A stretch of 40,777 bases of DNA, taken from IMG/VR virus record IMGVR_UViG_3300025108_000128, positions 1-40,777 of that record, one strand, 5' to 3'. Below the pieces are notes generated by a model. The model was given only the letters and a program-made list of their open reading frames with translations. It did not search any database and was not told the DNA's origin. The DNA comes from a virus. Below are positions 1 through 8,682 of this stretch, in pieces. The stretch's first letter is position 1; the number at the start of each line of letters is the position of its first letter. A program made the position numbers and the translations under genes.

Positions 1-1685
1 TTCTTGCGGCTACCGTTCTCGCGCTGCAGCTGCTCAAGCACATCGCTGTACGGCGCCACTTCGCTCTCGCGGCGAGCCTGCTCCTGACGACGCGCCCGAT
101 TCTCTTCCACCAGGCGCTGCACGGTACCGGAGGGCTGAGCAGCTTCCGGCTCATTCGCCCCGCCCAGGGAAAGGCCGCGCTCTTGCATGATCTGAGCGGG
201 ACCGCGATATTCTGTGGATGATGAGGACTCCTGACCTTGGGAGCTGCGGCCGTACTGCTCTTTCAGGGAATCCAGAAGCGTCTTGCGGCGAGGCTGCACA
301 GCGGCCTCGTTTTGCTGCGGCGTCCACTCTGGCACTTTTGCTGGCTCGACACCGTGCGCACGAAGAATGTCATCAAGGGAAGTCAGCTGCCGCTCAGGCT
401 CGACAGGCTCCGCTTGCGCGGTTTCAGTATCGTTCAGCGTGTCCAGCTGCTCAGAAATGTCCGGCACCTGTTCTGGGTCCGGGCCGCCGTCTGGCGCCAA
501 GCCCTGCCGGTACCGACTCAATCCTGCCCGGCCAATCTCAATGCCGGCAGCCTGGCCGCCACCTGCCATCATCCCCAAGGCCGCATCACTGCCGCGCTCA
601 GACAAATCCAGCGGGTTAATGCTGTCATCAACCATTGACTTGGCAAAGTCGGTCGCAGCGCCTTCCGCAGGCTCCTGAATGCCCTCAGAGAGGATTTCAC
701 CACCCACGCGACGAGCACCCGCCATAACACCTTTCTGGCCATCGCCAACCACAAGGCCGGCAATGCGGGATCCATCGCCCAAATACTTGCTAATCAGCAT
801 CGTAGAAGCGCCAGCAATGCTTGCAGCAACCGGAGCCAGACGGTCAGCCATTACCTCACGGGCGCCCGCTTCGCCATGTTCTTGCTCAAGGGCCTCAAAC
901 TCCGGATTCTCCCGTAGGGCTTCGATTGGCACCTGCTGCATAAAGCCACGGACATCCACACCCGCTGCGCCGCCGGCCTGCACACCCTCAAAAGCCGTTG
1001 CGGTTCCGCTTGCCGCCTTTGCCCCAGCAGCAGAAATTAGCCCCTGGGCAGCCTTGGCTGAAAGCCCCATCTGCAGCATGGTCGGCAAAGCCTGTTCAGA
1101 TACCACAGACATAATGACGCCCGGGTTATCGACAGCCGCGCCCATTGTGCCAAGAAAGCCATCTGCATCATGTACAAGACGCTCCTGTTCCTGCAGGCCA
1201 GCGCTCTTTGAGTCCTGCCAGTATTCAGAGGCCGGGGCCAGATAATCGCGCTCAAGCGTATCCTGCGCATCAGGCTCGTTATCACCAAGCATCAACCCTT
1301 GAATCCGTCCTGCAGGGGTGTACCGGGAAATTTCATTTGCGCCGCGGGCAAATTCAACCCCGCCCTTTGCCACAGCAACACCAGTATCCTGTGCTGCTTC
1401 GCCCCATGTCCGGTACCCAGGATCTTCCTGATTGTCGTTAGTGCCGCTCAACAACTCACCCGCCACCTGGCCAACAACCCCCGGCGAGTGCTTTAAACCA
1501 CCGCCCACAAACTTCGCGGCCTTATCGAGGGCAGCATCAATAATGCCTCCCCCTTGATGCTGCTCTTCAACAGGAACAGCCCCCATCTTCCGGGCATCGA
1601 ATCCAGGGGAAACTGTCAGCCCCTGATCTTTCCCTGCACTTTCATCGGCCGGCACAGCACCAAGTTTGCGGGCATCAAATACCAT
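1..1685 (-). CDS. Probable internal virion (DNA ejection) protein, C-terminus cut by window edge
   Basis: An open frame of 561 codons runs from an ATG at 1685 off the left edge. A GGAG box lies seven bases upstream, and the gap to the preceding gene is 22 bases. The N-terminus holds a duplicated decapeptide (FDARKLGAVP near residue 3, FDARKMGAVP near residue 29). The middle is rich in Ala and Gly with long helical, partly hydrophobic stretches around residues 180-290. The last visible part is Gln/Glu/Arg-rich and looks coiled-coil. It is the third of three consecutive large proteins after the tail genes, where short-tailed phages place ejection proteins. No catalytic domain is visible in the part seen, but a lytic transglycosylase or other enzyme domain could lie beyond the edge. 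The role comes from position and composition, not from a recognised family. Confidence 0.72.
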   Translation of the reverse strand, partial: MVFDARKLGAVPADESAGKDQGLTVSPGFDARKMGAVPVEEQHQGGGIIDAALDKAAKFVGGGLKHSPGVVGQVAGELLSGTNDNQEDPGYRTWGEAAQDTGVAVAKGGVEFARGANEISRYTPAGRIQGLMLGDNEPDAQDTLERDYLAPASEYWQDSKSAGLQEQERLVHDADGFLGTMGAAVDNPGVIMSVVSEQALPTMLQMGLSAKAAQGLISAAGAKAASGTATAFEGVQAGGAAGVDVRGFMQQVPIEALRENPEFEALEQEHGEAGAREVMADRLAPVAASIAGASTMLISKYLGDGSRIAGLVVGDGQKGVMAGARRVGGEILSEGIQEPAEGAATDFAKSMVDDSINPLDLSERGSDAALGMMAGGGQAAGIEIGRAGLSRYRQGLAPDGGPDPEQVPDISEQLDTLNDTETAQAEPVEPERQLTSLDDILRAHGVEPAKVPEWTPQQNEAAVQPRRKTLLDSLKEQYGRSSQGQESSSSTEYRGPAQIMQERGLSLGGANEPEAAQPSGTVQRLVEENRARRQEQARRESEVAPYSDVLEQLQRENGSRK

Positions 1686-1707
1686 TACTGTCTCCAGTCA
1701 GACGCGA

Positions 1708-3162
1708 TCAGGGCTTAACGTAGGTTTTGCCATCGGCGGGATTAACGAACTGGGCACCAGAAGGAAGGGCCTCATAGTCGGCTTCGCTCTCAATCAGCGG
1801 GGGTTGTTGCGGGGTGTTGCGGGCAGCAGATCCGGGGCCGTTCGCACTGGCCGCAGTCTGTGGTGCCTGCATGCTGAGCCCCTGGGTTGGAGCAGGCTGG
1901 CCGCCACCAAGGGCGCTGTCATAGCCGCCGCCGGTCAACTGCTGGTAAATCTGTGCGGCTTGCTGGCTTTCAGCCTGAATCTCTGCGGCAAGCTGACGCA
2001 CCTCGGATTCGCTCGGGCGAGCATCCATCAGGCCCCGGCCTTCCATCAGCTCTTCCTCAGCCTCCTGAATAGCGTCCTCGTCACTCAGGGGGCCAGAGAT
2101 AGACAGTGCGGCATAGTTCACCGCTGTCTGCAGGGGGATGCCTCTCTCTGACATCTCAATAGCCCGTTGCTGGGTCAGCAGGTAACTGTCCCGAGCATCC
2201 TCTGGGACCATAAAAGCACCTTCCGCATTCAGGTTGCCCCAATACTGTCTGGACATCCGCTCAACCAGGCTTTGTCCTGAATCTGTCAAGCCGCCCCCGG
2301 CGCCACCAGCACCACGCGCCCCGGCATTTTTTGTGTTAATCGGGTTCCATTTGTTGTCTGGCCCCAGCTGGCCATAACCAACACCATCCCTGTACTCAAC
2401 GTCTGAGTAATTACCGTTTGGGCTCAATGCTCGATCAATTACAACCTGCGGGTTTGCAAGCTCTGCGGTGCGCTTGATAACGGCATCCAGGGGAACAACT
2501 TGATCCTGTCCGTTTGCCCGGTACACAACCATTCCCGGCTCATTTGAAGGCAAAACCATGGGAGCATCTGGGTTATCCGGGTTGGTTGCTGCAGAGAATT
2601 CATTCAGGGCATTAATATCCCCTTGCAGCGCTCGTTGAACAGCCTGCTGAGCTTGAAATGAGACACCCTGCGCCCACGCCATCTGTTCACCCTGCACATC
2701 CTGCCGCTGCAGCGCTCGCTGTTCGTAGGGCTGACGAAACTCCGCGTTATCCAGACTGAGCGCATTCATGTCATTGCCAGTCTGCATGCCTTCGACCCGA
2801 AGAGGGTGCAATTCTGCATTCTGGTTAATGGACTGCCTGGAGGCCTGATTGCCCAACTGCATTCCTTCCAGTCGCTCCGGGAAAAGCTGAGCATTTTGGT
2901 CGATAGATTGGCTGGCTGCTTGGTTGCCAAGGCCCAAACTTTCCGTGCGCAACCCTTGTTGCTCAAGCTGCCCGGGAAATAGCTCACCACGCTGGCTGTA
3001 GTCCTGCTCACCGCGGCGCATAGAAAGGTCGTGCCGCTGCGCATCCCTTGCCAGCTGATCACGCCGTTGCTCGTCCTGTTCGTCTTCGCGACTATGCCGG
3101 CGGTAAAGCTCAAGGCCCTGCATCATGCCCTGCCCCAACCCAAGCGTTGCTCGACTATCCAT
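1708..3162 (-). CDS. Probable internal virion protein, Gln-rich
   Basis: This is a 484-residue protein starting at the ATG at 3162. Residues 20-170 are very rich in Gln, Arg and Glu. They contain an imperfect repeat, seen as ELFPGQLE near residue 60, QLFPERLEGMQLGN near 92 and ELHPLRVEGMQTGN near 117, probably an extended helical or coiled-coil stalk. The middle (about 190-300) is more globular, a Gly/Ala-rich linker lies near 285, and the tail is Pro/Gln/Ala-rich and low in complexity. No signal peptide or membrane segment is seen. It lies 8 bases after the 277-residue gene and 22 bases before the next large one, as expected for a set of co-packaged ejection proteins. The family is not recognised, and the function is inferred from order. 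Confidence 0.7.
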   Translation of the reverse strand: MDSRATLGLGQGMMQGLELYRRHSREDEQDEQRRDQLARDAQRHDLSMRRGEQDYSQRGELFPGQLEQQGLRTESLGLGNQAASQSIDQNAQLFPERLEGMQLGNQASRQSINQNAELHPLRVEGMQTGNDMNALSLDNAEFRQPYEQRALQRQDVQGEQMAWAQGVSFQAQQAVQRALQGDINALNEFSAATNPDNPDAPMVLPSNEPGMVVYRANGQDQVVPLDAVIKRTAELANPQVVIDRALSPNGNYSDVEYRDGVGYGQLGPDNKWNPINTKNAGARGAGGAGGGLTDSGQSLVERMSRQYWGNLNAEGAFMVPEDARDSYLLTQQRAIEMSERGIPLQTAVNYAALSISGPLSDEDAIQEAEEELMEGRGLMDARPSESEVRQLAAEIQAESQQAAQIYQQLTGGGYDSALGGGQPAPTQGLSMQAPQTAASANGPGSAARNTPQQPPLIESEADYEALPSGAQFVNPADGKTYVKP

Positions 3163-3170
3163 AACTGACC

Positions 3171-4004
3171 TCAGTATTGCTGGTTGGTGTAGAGACCTTG
3201 CTGGCCTGTACCAAACATCGCGCTATCGCCCATTCCCGCATCCCAATATCCAGCCGAATTGCCATAACCAAATTCAGAAGCGACATTCGGGCTAATGGAC
3301 GGGCCACCAGAAGGGCCATAGTTAAGAAATTGCGAAGGGCCACCATCACTGTCGGGCGGCCTGTTGTTCATCCAGTCGCCAAACTGCATAGCCCCGTACA
3401 TTCCCATCTGCCCTGCTTGGGCAAAAAGGTTCCCAGACAGGCTGCTGTAGGTGTTGGCATTTTCCCCATGCATATTCCCCATGTTCTGCATCGCCTGCTG
3501 GACACCCTGGCCAGCATCTCTAATCAAACCCGCACCCATGGAGCCAACAGACTGTCGGCGCTGCCACGTCTCGCTTTGAGACTGTCGACGCTCAGCGTTC
3601 CGGGCTGAATTGATGCCCTGGGCCTTCGCTGTGGCCAGGTCCAGCCCTGCTTGCCGGTCGGTAGACTGATAACGGCCAGAACTTGGGTCCAAGCCAAAGG
3701 CCTGCATCTGGCGACGCTGACGGTCAATCTGATTATCAAACTGACCCTCAATGTCAGAGGCGGCACGGGAGGTCACCCCAGCATAGTCAGCCTTAACACC
3801 CTCCATGGCGTCGGCCACCATCATCTTCTCTACGTCGCCGTAAGTGTCCGTGTAATGCGTCCATTGCTGTTTGGCAAATTTCAGCTGATCACGCTGCAGT
3901 TTTCGCCAGGCCCGCATTTCGCGCCGCATTTTTTTGGCGTCCGATTTACCGCCGAAATAGCTTGCGGCAGACCCGACAACCATGGCCCCTGCTACAAATG
4001 GCAT
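3171..4004 (-). CDS. Probable internal virion protein (gp14-like size and layout)
   Basis: This 277-residue protein begins at the ATG at 4004, three bases after the stop of the cupin-like gene. It starts with a short hydrophobic Gly/Ala/Val stretch (residues 1-17, ending near AASYFGG) and a strongly basic segment rich in Lys, Arg and Trp (20-45). A long polar helical region follows (50-150), and the C-terminus is rich in Gly, Ser, Asn and Met. A hydrophobic N-terminus followed by a basic helix and a disordered tail resembles the small ejection proteins of T7-like and related podoviruses. That similarity is one of architecture, so the assignment is an inference. The next two genes are the larger candidates of the same set. 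Confidence 0.7.
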   Translation of the reverse strand: MPFVAGAMVVGSAASYFGGKSDAKKMRREMRAWRKLQRDQLKFAKQQWTHYTDTYGDVEKMMVADAMEGVKADYAGVTSRAASDIEGQFDNQIDRQRRQMQAFGLDPSSGRYQSTDRQAGLDLATAKAQGINSARNAERRQSQSETWQRRQSVGSMGAGLIRDAGQGVQQAMQNMGNMHGENANTYSSLSGNLFAQAGQMGMYGAMQFGDWMNNRPPDSDGGPSQFLNYGPSGGPSISPNVASEFGYGNSAGYWDAGMGDSAMFGTGQQGLYTNQQY

Positions 4005-4007
4005 GGC

Positions 4008-4385
4008 TTAACCCTCCCCATCCTGAATTAGAATCCTGTCAACCCGCTCCGGATCCTTCTCGTCCGTGGCATGGATGCAGAACCAGACCGCATCCTCGAT
4101 GGCTCGGATGGCGTGATTCACCCCCGCCCTGATTTCAATGCAGACAGGCGCCTGATACCGAACCGGAGGCTGGTCATCCGCATAAAGATGCACCACGCCC
4201 TGCGCCAGAATCGAAAGGTGCGAGTAGGCGTGCTTATGGCTGACAATCTCGGAACCAGCCGGGAAAAAGGCCTGCTTCGCGTACAGCTGGTCAGCGAAGT
4301 GGTGACGAATTTGAGGGTCAAAGTCCCATCGCCCAGCCCTTTCCTTCGCTTTTCCCTCTACCGATTGCGGTGATCGGGTTGCCAT
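4008..4385 (-). CDS. Cupin-like small protein in the tail gene cluster
   Basis: This is a 125-residue protein. The ATG at 4385 is chosen because GGAG lies six bases upstream; an upstream TTG at 4403 lacks a site. Residues 38-107 read as a cupin barrel. Motif 1 has Gly44, His50, His52 and His56 followed by a turn Gly63, and motif 2 has Gly88 and His91. These histidines could bind a metal. Cupins include enzymes, sugar-binding and structural folds, so the activity is unknown. The gene sits between the DUF1983 fibre gene and the ejection proteins, behind two tandem terminators, so it may be a virion or assembly component. Presence of the cupin motifs is fairly clear; role in the phage is unknown. 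Confidence 0.72.
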   Translation of the reverse strand: MATRSPQSVEGKAKERAGRWDFDPQIRHHFADQLYAKQAFFPAGSEIVSHKHAYSHLSILAQGVVHLYADDQPPVRYQAPVCIEIRAGVNHAIRAIEDAVWFCIHATDEKDPERVDRILIQDGEG

Positions 4386-4401
4386 TGGGTGCTCCAGATA
4401 C

Positions 4402-4427
4402 AAAAAAGCCCCAGCAATTGCCGGGGC
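4402..4427 (-). terminator. Rho-independent terminator (second of a tandem pair)
   Basis: Read leftward, a GC-rich hairpin (GCCCCGGC / GCTGGGGC around an AATT loop) is followed by six T. It lies directly before the Shine-Dalgarno site of the cupin-like gene, so transcripts reaching the cupin and ejection genes from upstream must read through it. Confidence 0.8.
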
Positions 4428-4436
4428 CAGAAACAG

Positions 4437-4460
4437 AAAAACCGCCTCAGTGGGCGGTTT
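4437..4460 (-). terminator. Rho-independent terminator (first of a tandem pair)
   Basis: Read leftward, ACCGCC and GGCGGT form a stem around a six-base loop, followed by a run of T. It lies about 60 bases after the stop of the DUF1983 fibre gene and just ahead of the second terminator. Confidence 0.8.
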
Positions 4461-4522
4461 GGGGAATTGTCCTAATTTAGAAAAATCCTACCACAAGGGT
4501 GTAGGAATCGCACCACTTGCCC

Positions 4523-6292
4523 TCATCTGAGGGAGGTTTCTTCTGGGTAAAAATCCACAGAAAGACGCAGCTTTCTACCGAACACTCTTGGTGTTGGCTT
4601 GTGGTTTCCAAATATAGCTGGTTGATAGCCTGCCCTTAACTGGATTAACTCCCCAGGCTTTACCGCCACATCAATGTCCTGCACCCGGTACCAGCCATTA
4701 CCAATCCATTCCGGGATACCATTGTGCAGGCCTGTCAGTAAATGCAAGAAAACGACTGTTCCATCGACACGCTGCAAAACCAAAAAGGCCAGCCCGCTGC
4801 CTTTAAAGCCTGCACCGCTCTCCGGATCGAACTCATACGAAACTCTCACGATCCCTTCCCGAGTAACCACAGTAGATTTAACCACGGGAAGCTGAGCAAG
4901 AAGTGTCGGGGAGATTGTTCTTGGATCCCAATATCCCCCCAGGCTGAAACTTGGCACCTGGACAGCTACAGCCGAAGCCGTAGAATCATTCGCATGCAAA
5001 GGGATGTCACCCGGCGAATAGTTCCGCAACAGCACATCCCCTCGAATTCTAAGAATTCGGCGCCCTACAGCAGGCTCGTATTTGAAAGAAATGAAGTTAC
5101 TGGCCTGAACATCCCCCAGGACAAACTCACCTTCTTGCCCGGCATCCGCGCTGAAATCAATATATGCCTGCCCCGAAACGCTCTGGAGGCGAGCCCGCAA
5201 CGTCAACTCATTGAATTCCGCGCTGCCATTCCTGTTGATTTTCCAGCCGCGAACGCCCTGAGAATAGTTATCGCTCTGGATATAATTCTGCACCAAGGCG
5301 TTGAAGATGTTGGCGATATTGATGTTGGCTTCACCCAGCGACCCTTTGGCTGCAGTCATGTTGTCGAGAAAAGCATTCTCGACCTGCAAGGTTTTTATGG
5401 TCGCCTCACGAATCCCCGCCTCGTTAATCCAGACCTTCCCGTCTTGGATAACGAAAGGAATCAGCTGATCAGCCTCCGAATAATCCACACCGGGAGCAGC
5501 CACCCAGAAGCGATCTGCCAGCACGCCGAAATCAATGGTGCCAGGCCCGTCACTGTCTGGACCATTGGCGGCCAGGCCAATTCCCCCCACCACGGTTTGT
5601 CCATCCACTGTGGTGGCTACCTTCACAGTCCACTGTTCGGCCAAGCCCGCCACACCGAGATTGGTTTGCAGTTCATCCCAAAGGGATGATTCTGTGATGT
5701 CGCCGGTCAGCTGCTCCAGAATCCATTCTGGGTTATCCGGGGTGCTGGCCTGCAAGCTTTGAGACCATGCCCCCTTCACTCCTGCAGTGCTGACGTGACG
5801 CACCCAGTAGAACCCCTCGAACGAACCGCCTACGGTGTCCGTATGCATTCGGGCCGGCTGCAACCCCACGGTCACCGCCTGGCTAATGTCGTCCACGCTT
5901 GCTCTGGCCACTTCCGTGTAGGCATGATTCCCGTAGTTGGGGGCGTTCCACGACAGCATGATGACGCTGAAAGCACCGGCGGCTTGAAAGCCGCTAACAG
6001 CTGGAGGCACAGTCATTACAGGCCGGCCATTGTCGCTACCAGTTCCAGAACGGGTATCGGCTCCGGCCTCTACGCCAGACTCAACAATGGTTTTCGCCAA
6101 GCCTGCATCTTCCAAATCCCGGCGCGTCACCATCTGGTCACGCTGATCCCCTCGCAAACCACGCATCTGCTCTACGGTTTCTTTCAGCGCGTCGAGAAAG
6201 CCAGGATCATTTGCTGGGGGAAGCGCCGGCAGCTTGGTCCGTCGCGCACCAGGGTAGTTGCCACGCGAACCGCGCTGATTAGCGAATGTCAT
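4523..6292 (-). CDS. Tail fibre/tip protein with lambda J-like DUF1983 domain
   Basis: This 589-residue protein starts at the ATG at 6292, overlapping the preceding stop by four bases (ATGA). Residues 1-60 are basic and Pro-rich. Residues about 95-190 look like a fibronectin type III domain (VPPAVSGFQAAGA, later YWVRHVSTAG). Residues about 215-330 match the central straight-fibre domain of lambda-type J proteins: WTVKVATTVDGQTVVGGIGL, then a GVLADRFWV segment, then PFVIQDGKVWINEAGIREATI. Beyond that lie a coiled region and a beta-rich C-terminal half, possibly receptor-facing. J is normally the large tip protein of long-tailed phages. Here only the tip-distal part is present, within a short-tail gene set, so it probably forms a central or side fibre. 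Confidence 0.8.
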   Translation of the reverse strand: MTFANQRGSRGNYPGARRTKLPALPPANDPGFLDALKETVEQMRGLRGDQRDQMVTRRDLEDAGLAKTIVESGVEAGADTRSGTGSDNGRPVMTVPPAVSGFQAAGAFSVIMLSWNAPNYGNHAYTEVARASVDDISQAVTVGLQPARMHTDTVGGSFEGFYWVRHVSTAGVKGAWSQSLQASTPDNPEWILEQLTGDITESSLWDELQTNLGVAGLAEQWTVKVATTVDGQTVVGGIGLAANGPDSDGPGTIDFGVLADRFWVAAPGVDYSEADQLIPFVIQDGKVWINEAGIREATIKTLQVENAFLDNMTAAKGSLGEANINIANIFNALVQNYIQSDNYSQGVRGWKINRNGSAEFNELTLRARLQSVSGQAYIDFSADAGQEGEFVLGDVQASNFISFKYEPAVGRRILRIRGDVLLRNYSPGDIPLHANDSTASAVAVQVPSFSLGGYWDPRTISPTLLAQLPVVKSTVVTREGIVRVSYEFDPESGAGFKGSGLAFLVLQRVDGTVVFLHLLTGLHNGIPEWIGNGWYRVQDIDVAVKPGELIQLRAGYQPAIFGNHKPTPRVFGRKLRLSVDFYPEETSLR

Positions 6293-8184
6293 TCCAGCTC
6301 TCCGTAAGAATCGGCCACCTGAAAGTCTTGTAGGTTAGCCGTGCCCTCGAATTCAAAATGCCAGTTCCGGGCAAGATAACCTGCAGGCAAGACAAAGGGA
6401 TCCGGTGCCGTGATCTGCTTCTCGTGCCGCAGCACCCCATCACCATAAAGTCGAAAGGTTATGGGGTAGTTGTCCGCAGATAACTTGGCTGCACTCAAGC
6501 TGCTTGGCCGCTGGGTGACAAACTCCTTTGACCGCCATTGCATTGGCTGCAGGTCTTCACCAGGGTCATCCCAGCGCATGATGTCATTGCCATCAGTCAG
6601 CAGATACAGGTATCGCTCACGCACATCTGTAAAGCAGCTCTTCGCCCAGAAGCCCAAATCAACGATGCCGATGTCAGGATTGCGGGGGTCGAAGATAAAG
6701 CCCCCCTTCTTTCCAGAGCCAGCGTCATAAAAGCCGATGTACCTGCCCTGATGGGCGTAGGCATGAATCGTTTCAGGGGCGTATTCAGCCCATTCCAGCT
6801 CAGTAAAGGCACCTTCGGTAATAAGCCTCGCCTGCCCTGCCCCTACATAGACAAGACCTTCTGTGGACGCATAGACGGCCGCATATCCCATGGATACCAT
6901 TGAGCGCTTCGAGACACAGGCATAGTTACTCTCAAGGCGTCGAGGCATCATGCTCCGCGGCTCGATACCCTGGATGAGATACGGACGGCCCGTGGTGCCC
7001 ACGACCACACCGTTATCAACGACCTCCACAGCAACCACGTCATAATCCAGTGCCAGCTGATAACTGGTTGGCCAGGCATGGACCATGTAGGGCTCTGAAA
7101 ACGCCACCTTGTTATTGAAGAAGCCCACGGCAAAGCCCTGCGCCGCCAGTCTCAAGCCTTTCAGGTCGGAGTCCGGCGCATCCCACTGGGTGCTCTCTAT
7201 CGGCTCCCCCAAATCAACGGTAGCCACTTCATCCCTATAAGTGTCTTCTGCAATGTCCAGCTCTGCCACAAACTGGAACTGGGAGAAACGATTCCCGGTA
7301 GCGGTCCGGTAGATCCGGCGCTTTGTGATAAGTCGCCCTTGAGCGTCAGTGGGCTCAAGCACAGGAAGGGTGAGCGTGACCTTCTGAGTCGGGCCTAACT
7401 CGACTGACTCTGACGGTTCGGATGGGGGGCCTTCCTCACTTAATTCAGTCACATAGGTATGCACATAGAACCGCGTACTCAGAAACCCAGGATCAAAATA
7501 CTGGGTGAATGTCCCGGCAGTGAAAGCGCTGTAATCGATATTAAACGCATCAGTGTTGTCCAGGGTGTATTCGTCTTCCCCAGTCACCGTAATTTGGAAA
7601 TCATTGCCATTGAGGAATTCGGCCAGATCATTAACGTCTGCAGCGGACGCCTCTGCCTCAACATCGAATCTAACCAGTTCACCGGTTTCCAGCCCATGGG
7701 CAGCCTCTGTGGTTACCCGGATAGGTCGCTCGTTGGCTATTTCGGAAACATTGCCTGTGATTTCTGGCTCTGCATCGATCACCAGCTGGGTAGCAGGCGC
7801 CGGCACGCCCAGTTTATAGCTGACATTGGGCATCGCCCCGCCACCAGTCTGGATAGGCCCGGTGTAGCTCATGCGAGGCTCGTCGTACCGGCCGTCACCG
7901 GTCCAGTAGATACGCTGCCAAACATCATCAGCGGTCGGCCCACGGATTACATCAACATCGCCGGGGAACTGGAGCCAGTGGCCTGTGCCATCCTCTTCGT
8001 ACCACCGGTAAAAAGATTGCCAGTTACCAGCTCCAATTGCCTGAACCAGGGCAGATTTCCGGAAAGGCCTAATTTCTCCAGACCGCATATCACAGCCCGT
8101 GGCGATGGTGGCATTAGCTTCCGGAATTGCTCGGTCCGATACCTTGGGAATGCGACCACGAAACGGCCCCAGGCTAATCCGCAT
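6289..8184 (-). CDS. Tail nozzle-like protein of short-tailed phages
   Basis: This is a 631-residue protein from the ATG at 8184. It begins with a short segment resembling the start of podovirus nozzle proteins: a phosphate-site-like FRGRIPKVSDRAIPE followed by AT.A.GCDMRSGEIRPF. The rest is beta-rich with repeated Trp/Tyr/Gly patterns, including IYWTGDGRYDEPRM near 105-118, consistent with a propeller-like nozzle fold of the T7 gp12 kind. Residues around 135-250 carry an inserted beta domain. The gene overlaps the Rz stop by 11 bases and the next gene by four. Position after the adaptor and fibre genes supports a tail hub or nozzle. Assignment rests on pattern and place, not on an alignment. 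Confidence 0.65.
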   Translation of the reverse strand: MRISLGPFRGRIPKVSDRAIPEANATIATGCDMRSGEIRPFRKSALVQAIGAGNWQSFYRWYEEDGTGHWLQFPGDVDVIRGPTADDVWQRIYWTGDGRYDEPRMSYTGPIQTGGGAMPNVSYKLGVPAPATQLVIDAEPEITGNVSEIANERPIRVTTEAAHGLETGELVRFDVEAEASAADVNDLAEFLNGNDFQITVTGEDEYTLDNTDAFNIDYSAFTAGTFTQYFDPGFLSTRFYVHTYVTELSEEGPPSEPSESVELGPTQKVTLTLPVLEPTDAQGRLITKRRIYRTATGNRFSQFQFVAELDIAEDTYRDEVATVDLGEPIESTQWDAPDSDLKGLRLAAQGFAVGFFNNKVAFSEPYMVHAWPTSYQLALDYDVVAVEVVDNGVVVGTTGRPYLIQGIEPRSMMPRRLESNYACVSKRSMVSMGYAAVYASTEGLVYVGAGQARLITEGAFTELEWAEYAPETIHAYAHQGRYIGFYDAGSGKKGGFIFDPRNPDIGIVDLGFWAKSCFTDVRERYLYLLTDGNDIMRWDDPGEDLQPMQWRSKEFVTQRPSSLSAAKLSADNYPITFRLYGDGVLRHEKQITAPDPFVLPAGYLARNWHFEFEGTANLQDFQVADSYGELE

Positions 8185-8680
8185 TGAATGTCTCCCGATA
8201 CCATTTCTGCCAGCCCTTCACTTGGACAATAGCTTCTCTGCACATCTGGTAGTTGTCTGTGACGACTATCAGCGCCTCAATGTCTGTAACTCGCCCGGGG
8301 GCTTCATCATCTCCGGAGGCGGCGCCGGAATTGCTGCTGGTTCCGCCGGCTGCAACGTCATGTGTTTGCACCCAGCCATCAGGCATATCGCACTGGCCAG
8401 CATCAGGACTTTCCACATACTCAATCACCCTTTTCACTACCACCCGGCCGGTGGCACGCTCCAGTTCCATTTCCGCCAGCACGGCATCAGCTACTGCATC
8501 ACTAGCCTTCTGCCGGGCCTGCTCTTCCGTCCTGGCTGACTGCTCCGCATCCATCTGTGCGCTGGCAATATCCAGTTTCAGGTCGCGAATTGTGTTTCCG
8601 CTACGCCAGTGCTCCACCGCTACCCCAAACAAAAAAGCGGCCACTAGGGCCGCTGCTGCGATATAGGCTTTTGCTTGCAT
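8174..8680 (-). CDS. Rz: Rz-like inner-membrane spanin (i-spanin)
   Basis: This 168-residue protein starts at the ATG at 8680, two bases after the preceding stop; longer upstream frames have no good start. Residues 4-21 (AYIAAAALVAAFLFGVAV) form one N-terminal membrane segment. A long Ala/Glu/Gln-rich coiled coil in the periplasm follows (30-85). The C-terminus carries NYQMCREAIVQVKGWQKWY, a pattern common in Rz proteins of pseudomonad and related phages. Rz spans the periplasm with Rz1 to fuse inner and outer membranes at the end of lysis. The gene lies among tail genes, about 13 kb from the holin-endolysin, so the lysis functions are split. A complete Rz1 reading frame is nested inside it. 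Confidence 0.85.
   Translation of the reverse strand: MQAKAYIAAAALVAAFLFGVAVEHWRSGNTIRDLKLDIASAQMDAEQSARTEEQARQKASDAVADAVLAEMELERATGRVVVKRVIEYVESPDAGQCDMPDGWVQTHDVAAGGTSSNSGAASGDDEAPGRVTDIEALIVVTDNYQMCREAIVQVKGWQKWYRETFNAD
8269..8418 (-). CDS. Rz1: Rz1-like outer-membrane lipoprotein spanin (o-spanin), nested in Rz
   Basis: A 49-codon frame lies wholly inside the Rz gene in another leftward frame, starting at the ATG at 8418 and ending with TGA at 8269. It reads MWKVLMLASAICLMAG then Cys17: a short signal peptide with lipobox LMAGC. The mature part is short and proline-rich (PAEPAAIPAPPPEMMKPPGE). These are the hallmarks of Rz1-type o-spanins, which are commonly embedded out of frame in Rz. 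The mature lipoprotein would sit in the outer membrane and bind the Rz C-terminus. The frame is too short for most gene finders. The combined lipobox, proline content and nesting make a chance frame unlikely. Confidence 0.85.
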   Translation of the reverse strand: MWKVLMLASAICLMAGCKHMTLQPAEPAAIPAPPPEMMKPPGELQTLRR

Positions 8681-8682
8681 TG

